43,459 nucleotides of DNA from Candidatus Thorarchaeota archaeon (GCA_019057475.1 DXJO01000010.1:1-43459), one strand, 5' to 3'. Positions 1 to 9,519 are shown, counted from the first letter of the stretch. The notes: generated by a model not told the origin, from the letters alone. Translations and numbers: made by a program.

Positions 1-132
1 CATGTGTTGTTGACCACGAGGTTATCGTGCGAATGTTCCACACTGATGCCATGGTTGTTGCTGATACATGTGTTGTTGACCACGAGGTTATCGTGCGAAT
101 GTTCCACACTGATGCCATGGTTGTTGCTGATA
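1..132. repeat. Exact 66-bp tandem duplication inside the beta-helix gene
   Basis: Bases 1-66 and 67-132 are identical and the match continues about 14 bases past 132 before diverging. Sixty-six bases encode 22 residues, which is one coil of the helix, so the frame is preserved. Identity at every base means the copy is recent, or kept uniform by recombination. Further copies may lie left of the window. Confidence 0.95.
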
Positions 133-2054
133 CATGTGTTGTTGACTACAATACTGTCGTGGGTAGTGAATACTTGTATGCCAATATCACTATCAGTGCA
201 GGTGTTATTGACAAAGATGATGTAACTCGAAGCGCCGCATAGAATAGCACGACTGATCATGTTAGTGCACGTATTGTTGGCCACGATAGCATAGCTTGTG
301 ATTAGGTAGATTCCATCCATGCTTCCACTGACAAAGTTGTTAGTAACATTATGGTTACTCCCGGTATACCGAATGAGGATGCCCCATTGTGTATTGCTAG
401 TAACTGTGTTGCCATCAACTACGTTGTCAACGCTTGCACCATCATATATGACGATGCCCCATCTGTTGCTGTGGCATGTATTATTGGCGATTGTGCCGGA
501 GTCGAACACGGGAGCGTAGATGCCATGCCTAGCGTTATAGCTGCAGTTATTGTGTGATATCACCATCGAGCTCGAGTCTTCACATATGATGCCCTCATTG
601 TTTGAAGTACATGTATTACTGTCAATGATGCTAGACCCAACGGTGTCCAGATGAATGCCATCTGCGAGATTGTTGCTGCAGTCATTTCTTGTGACGGTAT
701 GACCATCTGAATTATAGAGATATATTCCGTAGTCGTTGTTGTTGCAGATGTTGTTGGTGACAGAATGAGTATTTGAAGTCCCAATATATATGCCATAGTT
801 AGCATTATTGTTGCATGTGTTCTCAGTCACCGTTGTGCGACTGTCCCAATTTATGTAGATTCCATAGTTATTGTTGCTGCAGTCATTGTTGATTACGCTT
901 CCAGCCCATGATTCGAAGTTAATGTATATACCTCGATCGTTGTAGTTGCAAATGTTATCCCTCAGAGTGTTACTCTTGGACACAAAGAGATGCATGCCAT
1001 ATCGATCATTGCTGACACAGGTGTTGTTTGTGATAGTGTTATGATCTGCTACATATAGGTAGATTCCATCATATGTGTTGTCTACACACGTGTTGTTATG
1101 AACCGTGTTGTAGTCAGAATGGTCAAGATCGATGCCGCCGCCTGCATTTTCCTCACAAGTATTATTCGCAACAGTACATGAATCAGCATACTCCATAACA
1201 ATGCCGTAATTATTGAAGCTGCAAGTGTTGTTGTAAAGCCTGCTACCGTGAACCATGTAGACAATATAGATGCCATACCCGTTGCCTGTAAAAGTGCCAT
1301 CATACACCTTGGTTGATGCGGAGTCGTAGACATACAGACCATAAGAACTTCCAGTGCAGGTGTTGTTTGTCAATGTGTTGGAGTTTGAGGTGTAGATGCT
1401 AATACCGCGGTCGTTATCAGCACAGGTATTATGTGCGATATCGTTGGTCGTACTGGAGGAGAGGAGATTGATGCCTCGAACATTGCTCTTGCAGATATTA
1501 CGGTGGATGATATTGAGATCTGACTCCAGCAGGTATATTCCGTAGTAGTTGTCACTGCAGTTATTGTAAGTGATATTCCCAAAAATGACATACTCGAGGA
1601 AGATCCCTGCATAGTCTGTGTTGTTAGCACCCAACAGAGTGCATGACCTTATTGTGAAGTAGACGTTGGTATTGTGAATCTCAATGCAGTGACCAGCTGT
1701 GCCCGCGCGGTCAATGATGTAGTTCTCTATAATATATGGGTCATTTGAAGAACCACTACCAAACCAGCCCTCTGCCAAAGCTGTGTCACTGAAGTTCCCA
1801 TTCCCATTAATGTAAATCGGGTCGTGGGGGGTATCACTGGGAATATGAGCTCCAGTAGGTGTGATTGCATCCATTTTAACAATGGTATTCTCAGTCGAAG
1901 ACTGGTATACACTCATGTTTGTCAAAGACCCAGCAATTAGAAAGCCTATGACTACAACCAGTGCAGCTACAACAATTGTACCGATTCTCTTGTGACGCTC
2001 CACAATTGTAATTGACGACTTCTTCTCTGAATCGAATTCATTGCGATTAGGCAT
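1..2054 (-). CDS. Partial secreted beta-helix (NosD-like) surface protein
   Basis: The frame is open from an ATG at 2054 to the left edge of the window, so the C terminus is missing and 684 residues are visible. The N terminus is short and charged (MPNRNEFDSEKK), then a hydrophobic segment at about residues 23-42 serves as signal anchor. The rest is rung after rung of a right-handed parallel beta-helix with Asn-rich turns (NNTC, NNNYGIY, DNDRGI), as in NosD/PbH1 repeat proteins, so it is probably exported and surface-bound. Binding partner or substrate cannot be read from the sequence. Its start overlaps the stop of the upstream gene by 8 bases (ATGCCTAA), so the two are probably co-transcribed and translationally coupled. 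The last visible rungs are an exact duplication. Confidence 0.85.
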   Translation of the reverse strand, partial: MPNRNEFDSEKKSSITIVERHKRIGTIVVAALVVVIGFLIAGSLTNMSVYQSSTENTIVKMDAITPTGAHIPSDTPHDPIYINGNGNFSDTALAEGWFGSGSSNDPYIIENYIIDRAGTAGHCIEIHNTNVYFTIRSCTLLGANNTDYAGIFLEYVIFGNITYNNCSDNYYGIYLLESDLNIIHRNICKSNVRGINLLSSSTTNDIAHNTCADNDRGISIYTSNSNTLTNNTCTGSSYGLYVYDSASTKVYDGTFTGNGYGIYIVYMVHGSRLYNNTCSFNNYGIVMEYADSCTVANNTCEENAGGGIDLDHSDYNTVHNNTCVDNTYDGIYLYVADHNTITNNTCVSNDRYGMHLFVSKSNTLRDNICNYNDRGIYINFESWAGSVINNDCSNNNYGIYINWDSRTTVTENTCNNNANYGIYIGTSNTHSVTNNICNNNDYGIYLYNSDGHTVTRNDCSNNLADGIHLDTVGSSIIDSNTCTSNNEGIICEDSSSMVISHNNCSYNARHGIYAPVFDSGTIANNTCHSNRWGIVIYDGASVDNVVDGNTVTSNTQWGILIRYTGSNHNVTNNFVSGSMDGIYLITSYAIVANNTCTNMISRAILCGASSYIIFVNNTCTDSDIGIQVFTTHDSIVVNNTCISNNHGISVEHSHDNLVVNNTCISNNHGISVEHSHDNLVVNNT

Positions 2055-4527
2055 TACTCTTACCCTCCCTTAATGATGAAATCATTTTGCGACCGCGTGG
2101 ATGCACAGCAAGAAATAGTATAATGACTGCACCCGCGACTCCTGTTCCGGCAAGAACAATTACCATAGCTGTGTTATCACCAGCAGTCACAGTGATAATA
2201 AGAAAAGCACTGGCATTGTTTCCATAGGGATCTTGAGCAATTACCTCCAGTACATACTTACCAGGTGCAAGTTGACCAATGTTGGATAGTTCTCCTGTGG
2301 AAGAGATATCGAAACGAACTGTGTCATTGACAATCCATTGAGCAATCCCCGAACGGTCTGTAGCTTGAAGTTCCTGAGAGATAGGTTCCCATTGTCGTAC
2401 CTCCATGTCCAGTGGTGAAGCAATCCAAACAGGTGGTGTAGTATCCTCCACAGTAACCTTCATAGTATAACTGAGAACATTTCCTTCAGTGTCACTTACA
2501 CTAATCTCCACGTAGTATTCGTCAACTTGAAGTGTGCCAACACTATTGAGGAAACCACTATCACTAATAGCAAAATGAGTAGTATCGTCTACCCACCAAT
2601 CATCAAGATCAGTAGGATCATCAGCATACAACTGATACCCAAGCTGTGCGCCGAACTCTATTGTTTGGTCATACGGACTCTCGGTCCAGGTTGGGGCACG
2701 AGTATCTTCAACAGTTATTGTACAGGCTGCACTCTGTGTATTTCCGGCTAAGTCATGAACTGTTATCTCCAATCCATAGATGCCGAGTTGAATGATTCCA
2801 ATGCTGAACACTCGGCCTATGCTAGTTATGGCAAAGTTTGTCGTATCATTGAGTGTCCAATGGCTGATTCCAGTATTGTCTATTGCAGAAAGCTGCATAT
2901 CGAGCGTTTCGCCGCACTCGAGAGTAGAATCAACCGGACCTTGAACTATTTCAGGAAGAATGCTATCAATAACCTCAATCGTGATAGTAGCAGTTCGAAC
3001 ATTGTCATATGTGTCATTTACTGAAACTTCCAAAATAAAATCATGACCGAATGGAAGTATAGTTGAGTTTGAAATCACACCGTTACTGTCAACCTGAAAA
3101 TTCAGTACGTCGTCCAACCACCATTTGTCGGTATTGGATATGTCCGAGGCATTGAGATCGTACCTAAACTGATATCCAAACTCCACGGTGCAATCCATTG
3201 GAGTTTCAATCCACACCGGACCAGTAGTGTCTGCAACATATACTGTAAAGACTGCAAACGCTGTATTGCCAACCGTATCGTTAACAGTTAGGTTAAGACC
3301 ATAAACACCCACGGGCACAAATGTCGTGTTTGTAATAATACCCGCACTATCGACTGCGAACTGCGCATCATTCAGAGTCCATGTGTCTATTCCTGAGGGG
3401 TCTGTCGCATCAATATCATATGAGAATTGAGTCCCCAACTCCCAGTACTGATCAACTGGTGCAATGCTCCATTCGGGCGGCTGATTATCCATAATTGTTA
3501 CATCAAAGGTTGCGGATATGCTGTTACTATACATATCATGAACTGTTACATGAAGGCCATAGACCCCAATCTCCACTGTTATCGTATTAATAATCAAACC
3601 CAAGGCATCAATCTGGAAATTCACGGTATCATTCAGAGTCCAATAGTCTATGCCGCCATATGCAACAACGTGCAACTGGTATTCGAATGCTTCACCATAT
3701 GGACAAGTTTGATCATAAGGTTGAGTTTCCCAGGAAATCGGAGGACGTCCAGGCGGAAATATCAACGGATAGTAGTCTTTGCTGCTCGCGGTTCCACTGA
3801 TGGAATAGGGTGTGTCGCCAATTCCAATCGGACCAACGACATCAACACCATCATAGTCAGACCAATAGTTGAGATGGAAGCTATCTCCTGTGCCTGGTGC
3901 ACTGTTCCAAGCATTGTCACCATTGTCCTCAAAGATATTCATTGAAACTGTTGTGTTTGCACTACTATCATCAAGATGCAAGCCCCACAAGTCATTGTCT
4001 GACAATGTGTTTTGGTAGATGGTTGTGTTATGGGTATTAAAACTGAGATCAACGCCAATTCCATTGTCATTACACCGGTTCTCTGTGAGTTCAATAAAGC
4101 TGGAACCACCAATCTGGATTCCTGCCTGATAGTTGTTGGAGCACGTGTTGTTAATCAACTGTCCATTGGTCACATTCCAGAGATGAATGCCAGAACCAGC
4201 GGCCGAACCAGTTATAGTGCAATTATGAATTTCGAAGTATGATGCTGTGTTACGAATGTCAATACAATGCCCATATGTTCCGCCATGGTCGATTACCGAA
4301 TTATTGAGAACATAGGGGTCGCCTAGGGTTCCAGCACCAAGAAAATCTGCAGCTAGCCAGAGAGCCGAATCATCTGTTTCAATGACAAATGGATCTGCAG
4401 AGAGCTGAAAGCGCCTTATTGGATCTTCCATGAACTCATTACTCTGGCTCGACGTCCAATTTGTATTGTATAAGCCATCGATGTAAAGGTAGAATAAAGA
4501 AATTGATAGTAAGAAACTTAGAAGCAA
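2047..4527 (-). CDS. Membrane-anchored surface protein: beta-helix plus six cadherin/Ig-like repeats
   Basis: About 826 residues from a TTG at 4527. An N-terminal hydrophobic segment is followed by Asn-rich beta-helix rungs to about residue 270. Then come six tandem domains of about 86 residues, each with a P-x-W start, a G-I-x-x-W-x-L/V-N-D-T core, an N-rich turn, a D-x-x-G-N strand and a T-V-x-D-T end, as in bacterial/archaeal cadherin- or Ig-like stalk domains. A C-terminal membrane helix (about 792-815) and a short basic tail (HPRGRK) close the protein. This reads as an adhesion or surface-layer protein standing on a stalk. The start is uncertain: the same frame stays open upstream to a stop at 4633-4635 and encodes a basic stretch joined to the hydrophobic segment, but it has no ATG, GTG or TTG before 4527. 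Confidence 0.85.
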   Translation of the reverse strand: MLLSFLLSISLFYLYIDGLYNTNWTSSQSNEFMEDPIRRFQLSADPFVIETDDSALWLAADFLGAGTLGDPYVLNNSVIDHGGTYGHCIDIRNTASYFEIHNCTITGSAAGSGIHLWNVTNGQLINNTCSNNYQAGIQIGGSSFIELTENRCNDNGIGVDLSFNTHNTTIYQNTLSDNDLWGLHLDDSSANTTVSMNIFEDNGDNAWNSAPGTGDSFHLNYWSDYDGVDVVGPIGIGDTPYSISGTASSKDYYPLIFPPGRPPISWETQPYDQTCPYGEAFEYQLHVVAYGGIDYWTLNDTVNFQIDALGLIINTITVEIGVYGLHVTVHDMYSNSISATFDVTIMDNQPPEWSIAPVDQYWELGTQFSYDIDATDPSGIDTWTLNDAQFAVDSAGIITNTTFVPVGVYGLNLTVNDTVGNTAFAVFTVYVADTTGPVWIETPMDCTVEFGYQFRYDLNASDISNTDKWWLDDVLNFQVDSNGVISNSTILPFGHDFILEVSVNDTYDNVRTATITIEVIDSILPEIVQGPVDSTLECGETLDMQLSAIDNTGISHWTLNDTTNFAITSIGRVFSIGIIQLGIYGLEITVHDLAGNTQSAACTITVEDTRAPTWTESPYDQTIEFGAQLGYQLYADDPTDLDDWWVDDTTHFAISDSGFLNSVGTLQVDEYYVEISVSDTEGNVLSYTMKVTVEDTTPPVWIASPLDMEVRQWEPISQELQATDRSGIAQWIVNDTVRFDISSTGELSNIGQLAPGKYVLEVIAQDPYGNNASAFLIITVTAGDNTAMVIVLAGTGVAGAVIILFLAVHPRGRKMISSLREGKSNA

Positions 4528-4635
4528 GGTACCTGCGAGAAATGCATTACTTCTTCGATTGGGCTTCGATGTTGCATCCCTAGTTGGCTTAACACCACAC
4601 CTGCTGGAATATTGTCGTATTCCTTTTCCCTCCTA

Positions 4636-5395
4636 GCTAGGTCCTCCATCCTCTGCAATAGTGGTGTTTCCTCCCTCCAATTTAATGAAGTTAATGAGAG
4701 TCTATGTCTTTGGTTCATAAGGAATTCCTATGGAACTGGACCTTGAGTACTCTATTGTAAAATATTGTGCTAGCTGGCTTATTAATCTACGGAGATGCTT
4801 GCAAGGAGGAGATTTCGCTGTAAAGGGTCTTATGCGATCCAAGGCTCTGTGGAATAATCCCGTTAGTTCACTATCAGCACGATCAGAATCGACATTCGTT
4901 TTATCATGGAGTGTCTGAACCCTGCCATTACTGAGTGTGAATTCAGATGTTTTTCCTCCCGCCATTCGATTTATTCCACAGGGCCGCGATCCAACATTGA
5001 TAGCAGCAATTGCTTCCTCATTGTACGCTGGAGCCAACGAAATAAAAGACCCATTCTGGAGGAGCTCATCGAAACGGCTACCGCATATCTCTCTTAGTCG
5101 TTCTTACTGAACGGGCATTAATGCAGAATATACATCCGAGAACCTTGCGGCTCCAAGAACACCTCTTCGACCTAATCTTTTAAGGTGTTGCTCGAAGATA
5201 TCTTAAACACTCTTCGAGATTGCTTCAGGCTCCATGTTTGGCGAAGAAGCATATAACTCCGATAAATGTTAAGGATAATCCTCAAGAATCCATCCAGCGA
5301 GATATATCTGCGGGACTTTGTATAATCGTGTATTGTTTAATCGCACGGTCGGAATATTCAATACATTATGCATCCTCTTAATGCATATCGCACGT
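4636..5395. other. Region with no firm gene
   Basis: About 760 bases between two divergent surface-protein genes. Apart from the N-terminal extension of the 2047-4527 frame, the only open frames are short and overlap one another: minus 4702-5037 (111 codons), plus 4730-4918 and plus 4906-5097. None has a recognisable domain or a good ribosome-binding site. The minus frame is the least unlikely. AT-rich stretches such as TTGTATAAT near 5318-5326 could be promoter elements for the gene at 5412. The motif CTCTTCGA or its complement occurs three times at 5160-5225, which might be an operator but is weak evidence. Confidence 0.4.
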
Positions 5396-5411
5396 AAGGA
5401 GGCGATAATTC

Positions 5412-7781
5412 ATGCTCCACGTGAGGAGAGGAACAAGTAGTCTTCTCTTGTTCATGACACTACTATTTCTATTGTTCAGTACTCAAACTTTCATCAGTTT
5501 CAATTCAATGGGACCGCAGTCCATGAGAGATGTAGACACTCTTGCTGGCCATATAGTCCACAGTGTGATTGTCATCAACGGAGATGATGATTTTAGCAGT
5601 CAGGCTGGCTCAGAGATGTGGCCGGGTTCCGGTACACTTGGAGACCCCTATCGTATAGAGAACTATCTCATTGATGGAACAGCAAGTAATCACTGCATCT
5701 CAATCAGCAACACACAGGTATACTTTGAGATTCTCAACTGTACTCTCAGAAGTCTCTCTGGTTCTATCATGGCAGGAATCTATTTGGCCTATGTTGGGAA
5801 TGCGCATATCATAGACAATGTCGCATTTGATGGCAGCAGTGGACTTTCCCTCTATTACTCTGATAATAACACCGTGGACGGTAACAGCTTCTACAACAGT
5901 GACTACGGGATGTATCTGACTCATGCCGAGAACAATACAATCTACAATAATGATTGCTATTCCAATGAAGAATCTGGCATTGCCCTTTCAAGAGGAAGCA
6001 ACAATCGCATCATGGAGAACAACTGCACATGGAATAGAGGCTCCGATATCAGTGGATGGAGGTCTCTCAATAACAATATTACAGGAAATATCATTGGCAT
6101 GGGAGATTGGAAAGCAGGCATCGCATTGGATGAATGTGACGGTTGCAGAATAACAGATAATTCCGTCTACTGCTGTATTAACGGAATCTGGGTATACTGG
6201 AGCGATTATTGTGTCGTAAGAAATAACACTGTTTCAGGCTGCAACTCTGGAATTATCATAATAGCCTATGCATCCTCGTGTGAGACCAGCCATAACACTT
6301 GCTACAACAACACCTACGCCATAGGACTGCATGGCGTCTACTACAACGAGATCTTTGACAATAACTGCACCGACAACCATCATGGTATCACAGCGACTAA
6401 TGAAGCGAGATTCAATAGTATACATGATAATCACTGTGAGAACAATAGCGTGGGAATTAGCTTTTCCTGGAACAGCTATTGGAATAACGCAACTGAGAAT
6501 ACGTGCATAGAAAACGGCATTGGAATACAGGTGAAGGATGAAACCCACGATAACAGCGTCAAGATGAACCTCTGCTTGAATAACACATACGGAATCAGTC
6601 TAAATGGAACAGCTTCTAACAACAGCATAGAAGCTAACTTTGTTAAATTCAATGAATATGGTATTTCAATCATTCAGGATTGCAAGGACAATATTGTTTC
6701 ATGGAACAATTGCACCCTCAATACTTGGGGCGTTTTTGTTAGTGGCGTTTCAGACGACAGTGTGATAACAGACAATCACCTTAGAAGTAACGAGTTCGGA
6801 GTCCTTCTCAACTACTCTGCATTCGTGCGAGTTGAGGTCAACTACATCATCGATAACACAGTCTTTGGGATTCTTGTTTCGGAATACACAAACACTAGTG
6901 TGGTGCGACGGAACACGCTTGTCGATAATGGTGTAAACATTCATGACAATGGATCGTTTACTCTTGTAGATTTCAACTTCTGGTCGGACTATTTGGGAGT
7001 TGATGCCGATTCTGACGGATTTGGTGATACGCCTCATCCCATTCCAGGAGAGGCAGGAAATGAGGACCCACATCCAGTGGTCTATCATCCATCAAGGCCT
7101 ACATGGATAGAGCCATTGTCGAATCGATTACTCGAGGCCGGCTATGCATTCCAATATGACATCAATGCTACAGCTCCGGCTCCCTTTGCAGGATGGGGTA
7201 TCGATGACACAATCAACTTTGCAATAGATAGTGACGGGGTTGTCACTAATGCACAGTTTCTCAGAGTAGGAGATCACGAAGTGACTGTATGGGTGGAGAA
7301 TATCTACGGAGTGAATCTTACCGGAGTCTTTATGGTCCTTGTCAGGGATACTATCCCTCCGACAGTGAACAGTCCGGCTGATTTCTCGTTTCCATATGAA
7401 CCCTCAGACACCTCGGTTTGTCTAATCGAATGGACCCCAGTCGACATGACACAACTTGAGTATGACATCTACAGTGATGGCTATCATGATGATTGGGGAA
7501 CTTGGAACACAAGTGATGACCCCATCACAATCAATACCTGCTATATGGCTGAAGGAGTGCATAATATTACACTTGTCTTGACAGATGAAGGAGGGAATAC
7601 TGTGCGAGACACTGTGATGGTCACGATAACCGAGCACATTTCACCAACACCCACTGATACAACTCCTACTACTACTACGACTACTGAAGACACAGGCGCA
7701 ATCATGCAGATTGTCATGATCTATGCGGGAGTAGGTATTGCGATTGTCGTCATAGTAATCATTGTGAAACGGAAACGCTAG
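5412..7781 (+). CDS. Membrane-anchored beta-helix surface protein with one Ig-like domain
   Basis: 789 residues starting at an ATG preceded by a strong Shine-Dalgarno site (AAGGAGGCG at about 5397-5405). A cleavable or anchoring hydrophobic segment lies at about residues 10-30. A long right-handed beta-helix follows (about 60-545, many NNT/DN turns and GI-strand rungs; NosD/PbH1 type). Next are one cadherin/Ig-like domain of the kind repeated six times in the neighbouring minus-strand gene, a second beta-sandwich-like stretch, a Thr/Pro-rich linker (PTPTDTTPTTTTTT), a membrane helix (about 766-785) and a KRKR stop-transfer tail. It is divergent from the two other beta-helix genes and is probably a glycosylated surface protein. 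Ligand unknown. Confidence 0.92.
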   Translation: MLHVRRGTSSLLLFMTLLFLLFSTQTFISFNSMGPQSMRDVDTLAGHIVHSVIVINGDDDFSSQAGSEMWPGSGTLGDPYRIENYLIDGTASNHCISISNTQVYFEILNCTLRSLSGSIMAGIYLAYVGNAHIIDNVAFDGSSGLSLYYSDNNTVDGNSFYNSDYGMYLTHAENNTIYNNDCYSNEESGIALSRGSNNRIMENNCTWNRGSDISGWRSLNNNITGNIIGMGDWKAGIALDECDGCRITDNSVYCCINGIWVYWSDYCVVRNNTVSGCNSGIIIIAYASSCETSHNTCYNNTYAIGLHGVYYNEIFDNNCTDNHHGITATNEARFNSIHDNHCENNSVGISFSWNSYWNNATENTCIENGIGIQVKDETHDNSVKMNLCLNNTYGISLNGTASNNSIEANFVKFNEYGISIIQDCKDNIVSWNNCTLNTWGVFVSGVSDDSVITDNHLRSNEFGVLLNYSAFVRVEVNYIIDNTVFGILVSEYTNTSVVRRNTLVDNGVNIHDNGSFTLVDFNFWSDYLGVDADSDGFGDTPHPIPGEAGNEDPHPVVYHPSRPTWIEPLSNRLLEAGYAFQYDINATAPAPFAGWGIDDTINFAIDSDGVVTNAQFLRVGDHEVTVWVENIYGVNLTGVFMVLVRDTIPPTVNSPADFSFPYEPSDTSVCLIEWTPVDMTQLEYDIYSDGYHDDWGTWNTSDDPITINTCYMAEGVHNITLVLTDEGGNTVRDTVMVTITEHISPTPTDTTPTTTTTTEDTGAIMQIVMIYAGVGIAIVVIVIIVKRKR

Positions 7782-7795
7782 TTTTTTGTGAGCAT

Positions 7796-7821
7796 GCCCC
7801 CGAAAGGGGGCTCTTTTTTTT
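7796..7821 (+). terminator. Hairpin plus T-run terminator
   Basis: GCCCCC (7796-7801), a GAAA tetraloop and GGGGGC (7806-7811) form a perfect 6-bp stem with a GNRA loop, followed by TC and eight T residues. It starts 15 bases after the stop of the beta-helix gene at 5412-7781. Confidence 0.9.
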
Positions 7822-7887
7822 CTATCAGGCGAAATCGTAGTATTCCAAAGGGCTTTTCCATGCTTCTATGACCGTTTAGTCCATCAC

Positions 7888-7980
7888 CTACGAACGGTCT
7901 TTCAATCGATGGTAGATTATCTGAGCCATAACTAGGATTACTGCTCCAGAAGCTGCAGCTATAATTCCAACCATCGTCAT
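7888..7980 (-). pseudogene. Remnant or micro-ORF encoding a single membrane helix
   Basis: A 30-codon frame from ATG at 7980 gives MTMVGIIAAASGAVI followed by LVMAQIIYHRLKDRS: one hydrophobic helix and a basic tail, exactly the C-terminal anchor style of the neighbouring beta-helix proteins. The frame extends only about 15 codons further upstream before a TAG. I read it as the surviving 3' end of a deleted surface-protein gene. A genuine small membrane protein is possible. Confidence 0.4.
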
Positions 7981-8084
7981 CGGTTCAATTTCTTGACATC
8001 TAAGTCCTCTGCCATTTTGATTCTACCCAAGTACATTCTCCCCTTTCACGATCGGGTCTTGTACTGGATCTGACGCAATAAGAT

Positions 8085-8439
8085 GGCCCTGGTGCAAAGA
8101 GTAGCCCCGATTTTGTTCCGCCTCTATCAGTCACCCAAAGGAGGCCTTGCGACATCGAACTATGCTTCCTACCCTACGCCTCCGGTCGACACTTCGACGA
8201 CGTATTCTTGGAATTGCTACCCGGTGATGGGTCGTTTCAACGGTGCCAAGCAGATCCTCAGCGGATTGATTTCGGCTCCGCATCATCGTCACATCCTGCT
8301 TGGACGTGTCGTTTCTGTTCCCAGAGCGAGGTTCTCACCTCCCTGCTTGTGCAGGACCGGCGTCGACATGTAGTCGGGAGCTTCCTCAGCTCTCACCCCG
8401 AAGGATGAGTACCGTCAGTCGCGCTTTCGCTCCAGGGCC
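8085..8439 (-). ncRNA. rnpB: RNase P RNA (archaeal)
   Basis: The catalytic RNA of RNase P, which removes 5' leaders from pre-tRNA. Its ends pair as helix P1: GGCCCTGG at the 5' end (8439-8432) and CCAGGGCC at the 3' end (8092-8085). Conserved region I (GAGGAAGCUCC) is at 8388-8378. Helix P4 forms between AGC-U-CCCGA and UCGGGGCU (near 8111-8101) with the single bulged U that is universal in P4. ACAGAAACGACA and an ACAAAAUCGGGGCUAC segment match the other conserved blocks (E. coli ACAGAACCCGGCUUAU). Length is about 355 nt. It lies just downstream of cbf5/truB. Its protein partner Rpp29 is encoded at 24924-25208. Confidence 0.93.
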
Positions 8440-8461
8440 GCTTATATGTTCAACTTTTGCG

Positions 8462-8469
8462 CATAAAGA
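8462..8469 (-). promoter_or_regulatory. Probable TATA box of rnpB
   Basis: CTTTATGC on the minus strand is centred about 26 bases before the first paired base of P1, the usual archaeal TATA spacing. A second AT-rich motif (CATATAAG, about 8442-8449) lies too close to the RNA 5' end to serve it. Confidence 0.5.
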
Positions 8470-8502
8470 GGTTCGCTCCCCAGCTTTTTCCCGTGAGAAT
8501 GA

Positions 8503-9519
8503 CTATGCAGTTCCTTGTGACGCCCTCTTCTTCCACATGGACGGATATCTGCCTCTCTCCATGAAGACGCGATCTATCACAGCCACTATTCCGCTGCGGG
8601 CTTTTGCTAGCCAATCACTCGTTCCAGAGCTCCTCGCAATGGCTATAGCCTCGCCTTTGAGGGTTTTTAGCAAGACGAGGTCTCCCTTCTTGATGCCGCT
8701 GGAAAAACTAACTACGCCACTTGCAGCTAGGTCCGCTCCGTGGCATATTGCATTCACCGCGCTGTCCCGCAAGACTAGAAACGGCAGATGGCTAAGTGCG
8801 AACTCAATCGGAAGGAGGTATTTCCTCAGCTCTGTTTCATCACCATCCTCTTTCCAGAAATGATAAGCATCCTTGAGGTCAAATAGGCTGCAGAGATGTT
8901 CGTCTTCTCTGAATGAGCCTACTCGTGTCCGTCTGAGTTCTCTCATATGGCCCCCCATGCTGAGTGCTTCGCCGATGTCAAAGCAGAGCTTTCTGATGTA
9001 GGTGCCTGCTTGACAGCCAACTCTGGACAAAATTAGACGACCCCTAATCTCGATAATTTCGTTGTAATAGACCTCTCTCACTCGGAGAACCCTCTTGACG
9101 GCGGACCTCAACGGCGGTCGTTGGTAGAGCTTTCCAGTGAACTCCTTGACCACACTGCGGATGGCGTCTTCTGAGGCTTCCTTGTGGAGTTCTAGAATGC
9201 AGATATACTCCTTTCCTGCAGGGAGCAGCGCCTGCATCACTTTCGTAGCATTGCCAATGCCCATAGGCAGAATTCCAGTAACTGCAGGGTCAAGTGTGCC
9301 TCCGTGGCCCACCTGGTCCGCATGCAGTATATTCCTCACCCAAGTTGCGATTTCATGACTCGTGGGTCCTGCTGGTTTGTCCAGATTGACTACACCGTTC
9401 TTCAGCAGATACTCCATCGGAAGTGTGTCGAGTGATTCGAATCCATAGTCTGGATTGGTAGTGGCACTCGCTTTTTGCAAAATTTCCCTGGGCTGATCCG
9501 CAGGAAGTCGTCCTGACAT
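8503..9519 (-). CDS. truB: tRNA/rRNA pseudouridine synthase Cbf5 (TruB family)
   Basis: 338 residues from ATG. It converts uridine to pseudouridine in rRNA as the catalytic subunit of H/ACA guide RNPs, and at tRNA U55. The family signature GHGGTLDPAVTGILP carries the catalytic Asp. The upstream VVNLDKPAGPTSHE motif, the RPPLRSAVKR segment and the GTYIRKLCFDIG motif are all present. A C-terminal PUA domain (about 245-320) binds the guide RNA. It is the last protein gene of the adkA-DUF106-rpl34e-cmk-rpl14e-cbf5 run, 27 bases after rpl14e, and precedes rnpB. Confidence 0.97.
   Translation of the reverse strand: MSGRLPADQPREILQKASATTNPDYGFESLDTLPMEYLLKNGVVNLDKPAGPTSHEIATWVRNILHADQVGHGGTLDPAVTGILPMGIGNATKVMQALLPAGKEYICILELHKEASEDAIRSVVKEFTGKLYQRPPLRSAVKRVLRVREVYYNEIIEIRGRLILSRVGCQAGTYIRKLCFDIGEALSMGGHMRELRRTRVGSFREDEHLCSLFDLKDAYHFWKEDGDETELRKYLLPIEFALSHLPFLVLRDSAVNAICHGADLAASGVVSFSSGIKKGDLVLLKTLKGEAIAIARSSGTSDWLAKARSGIVAVIDRVFMERGRYPSMWKKRASQGTA

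Noticed and set aside
2047-4527. Plus-strand frames of up to 172 codons inside the surface-protein gene
   Set aside because: They mirror the six repeated domains on the minus strand and show no protein-like features of their own.
4702-5037. 111-codon minus frame that might be a gene
   Set aside because: No recognisable domain, no ribosome-binding site, overlapped by other short frames; kept only as a comment on the gap.
5155-5225. CTCTTCGA repeats as an operator
   Set aside because: Three short imperfectly spaced matches in an AT-rich gap are not enough to claim a regulatory site.
8083-8863. Plus-strand frames of 96 and 187 codons
   Set aside because: They overlie the RNase P RNA and the 3' part of cbf5/truB on the other strand and have no domain or ribosome-binding site.
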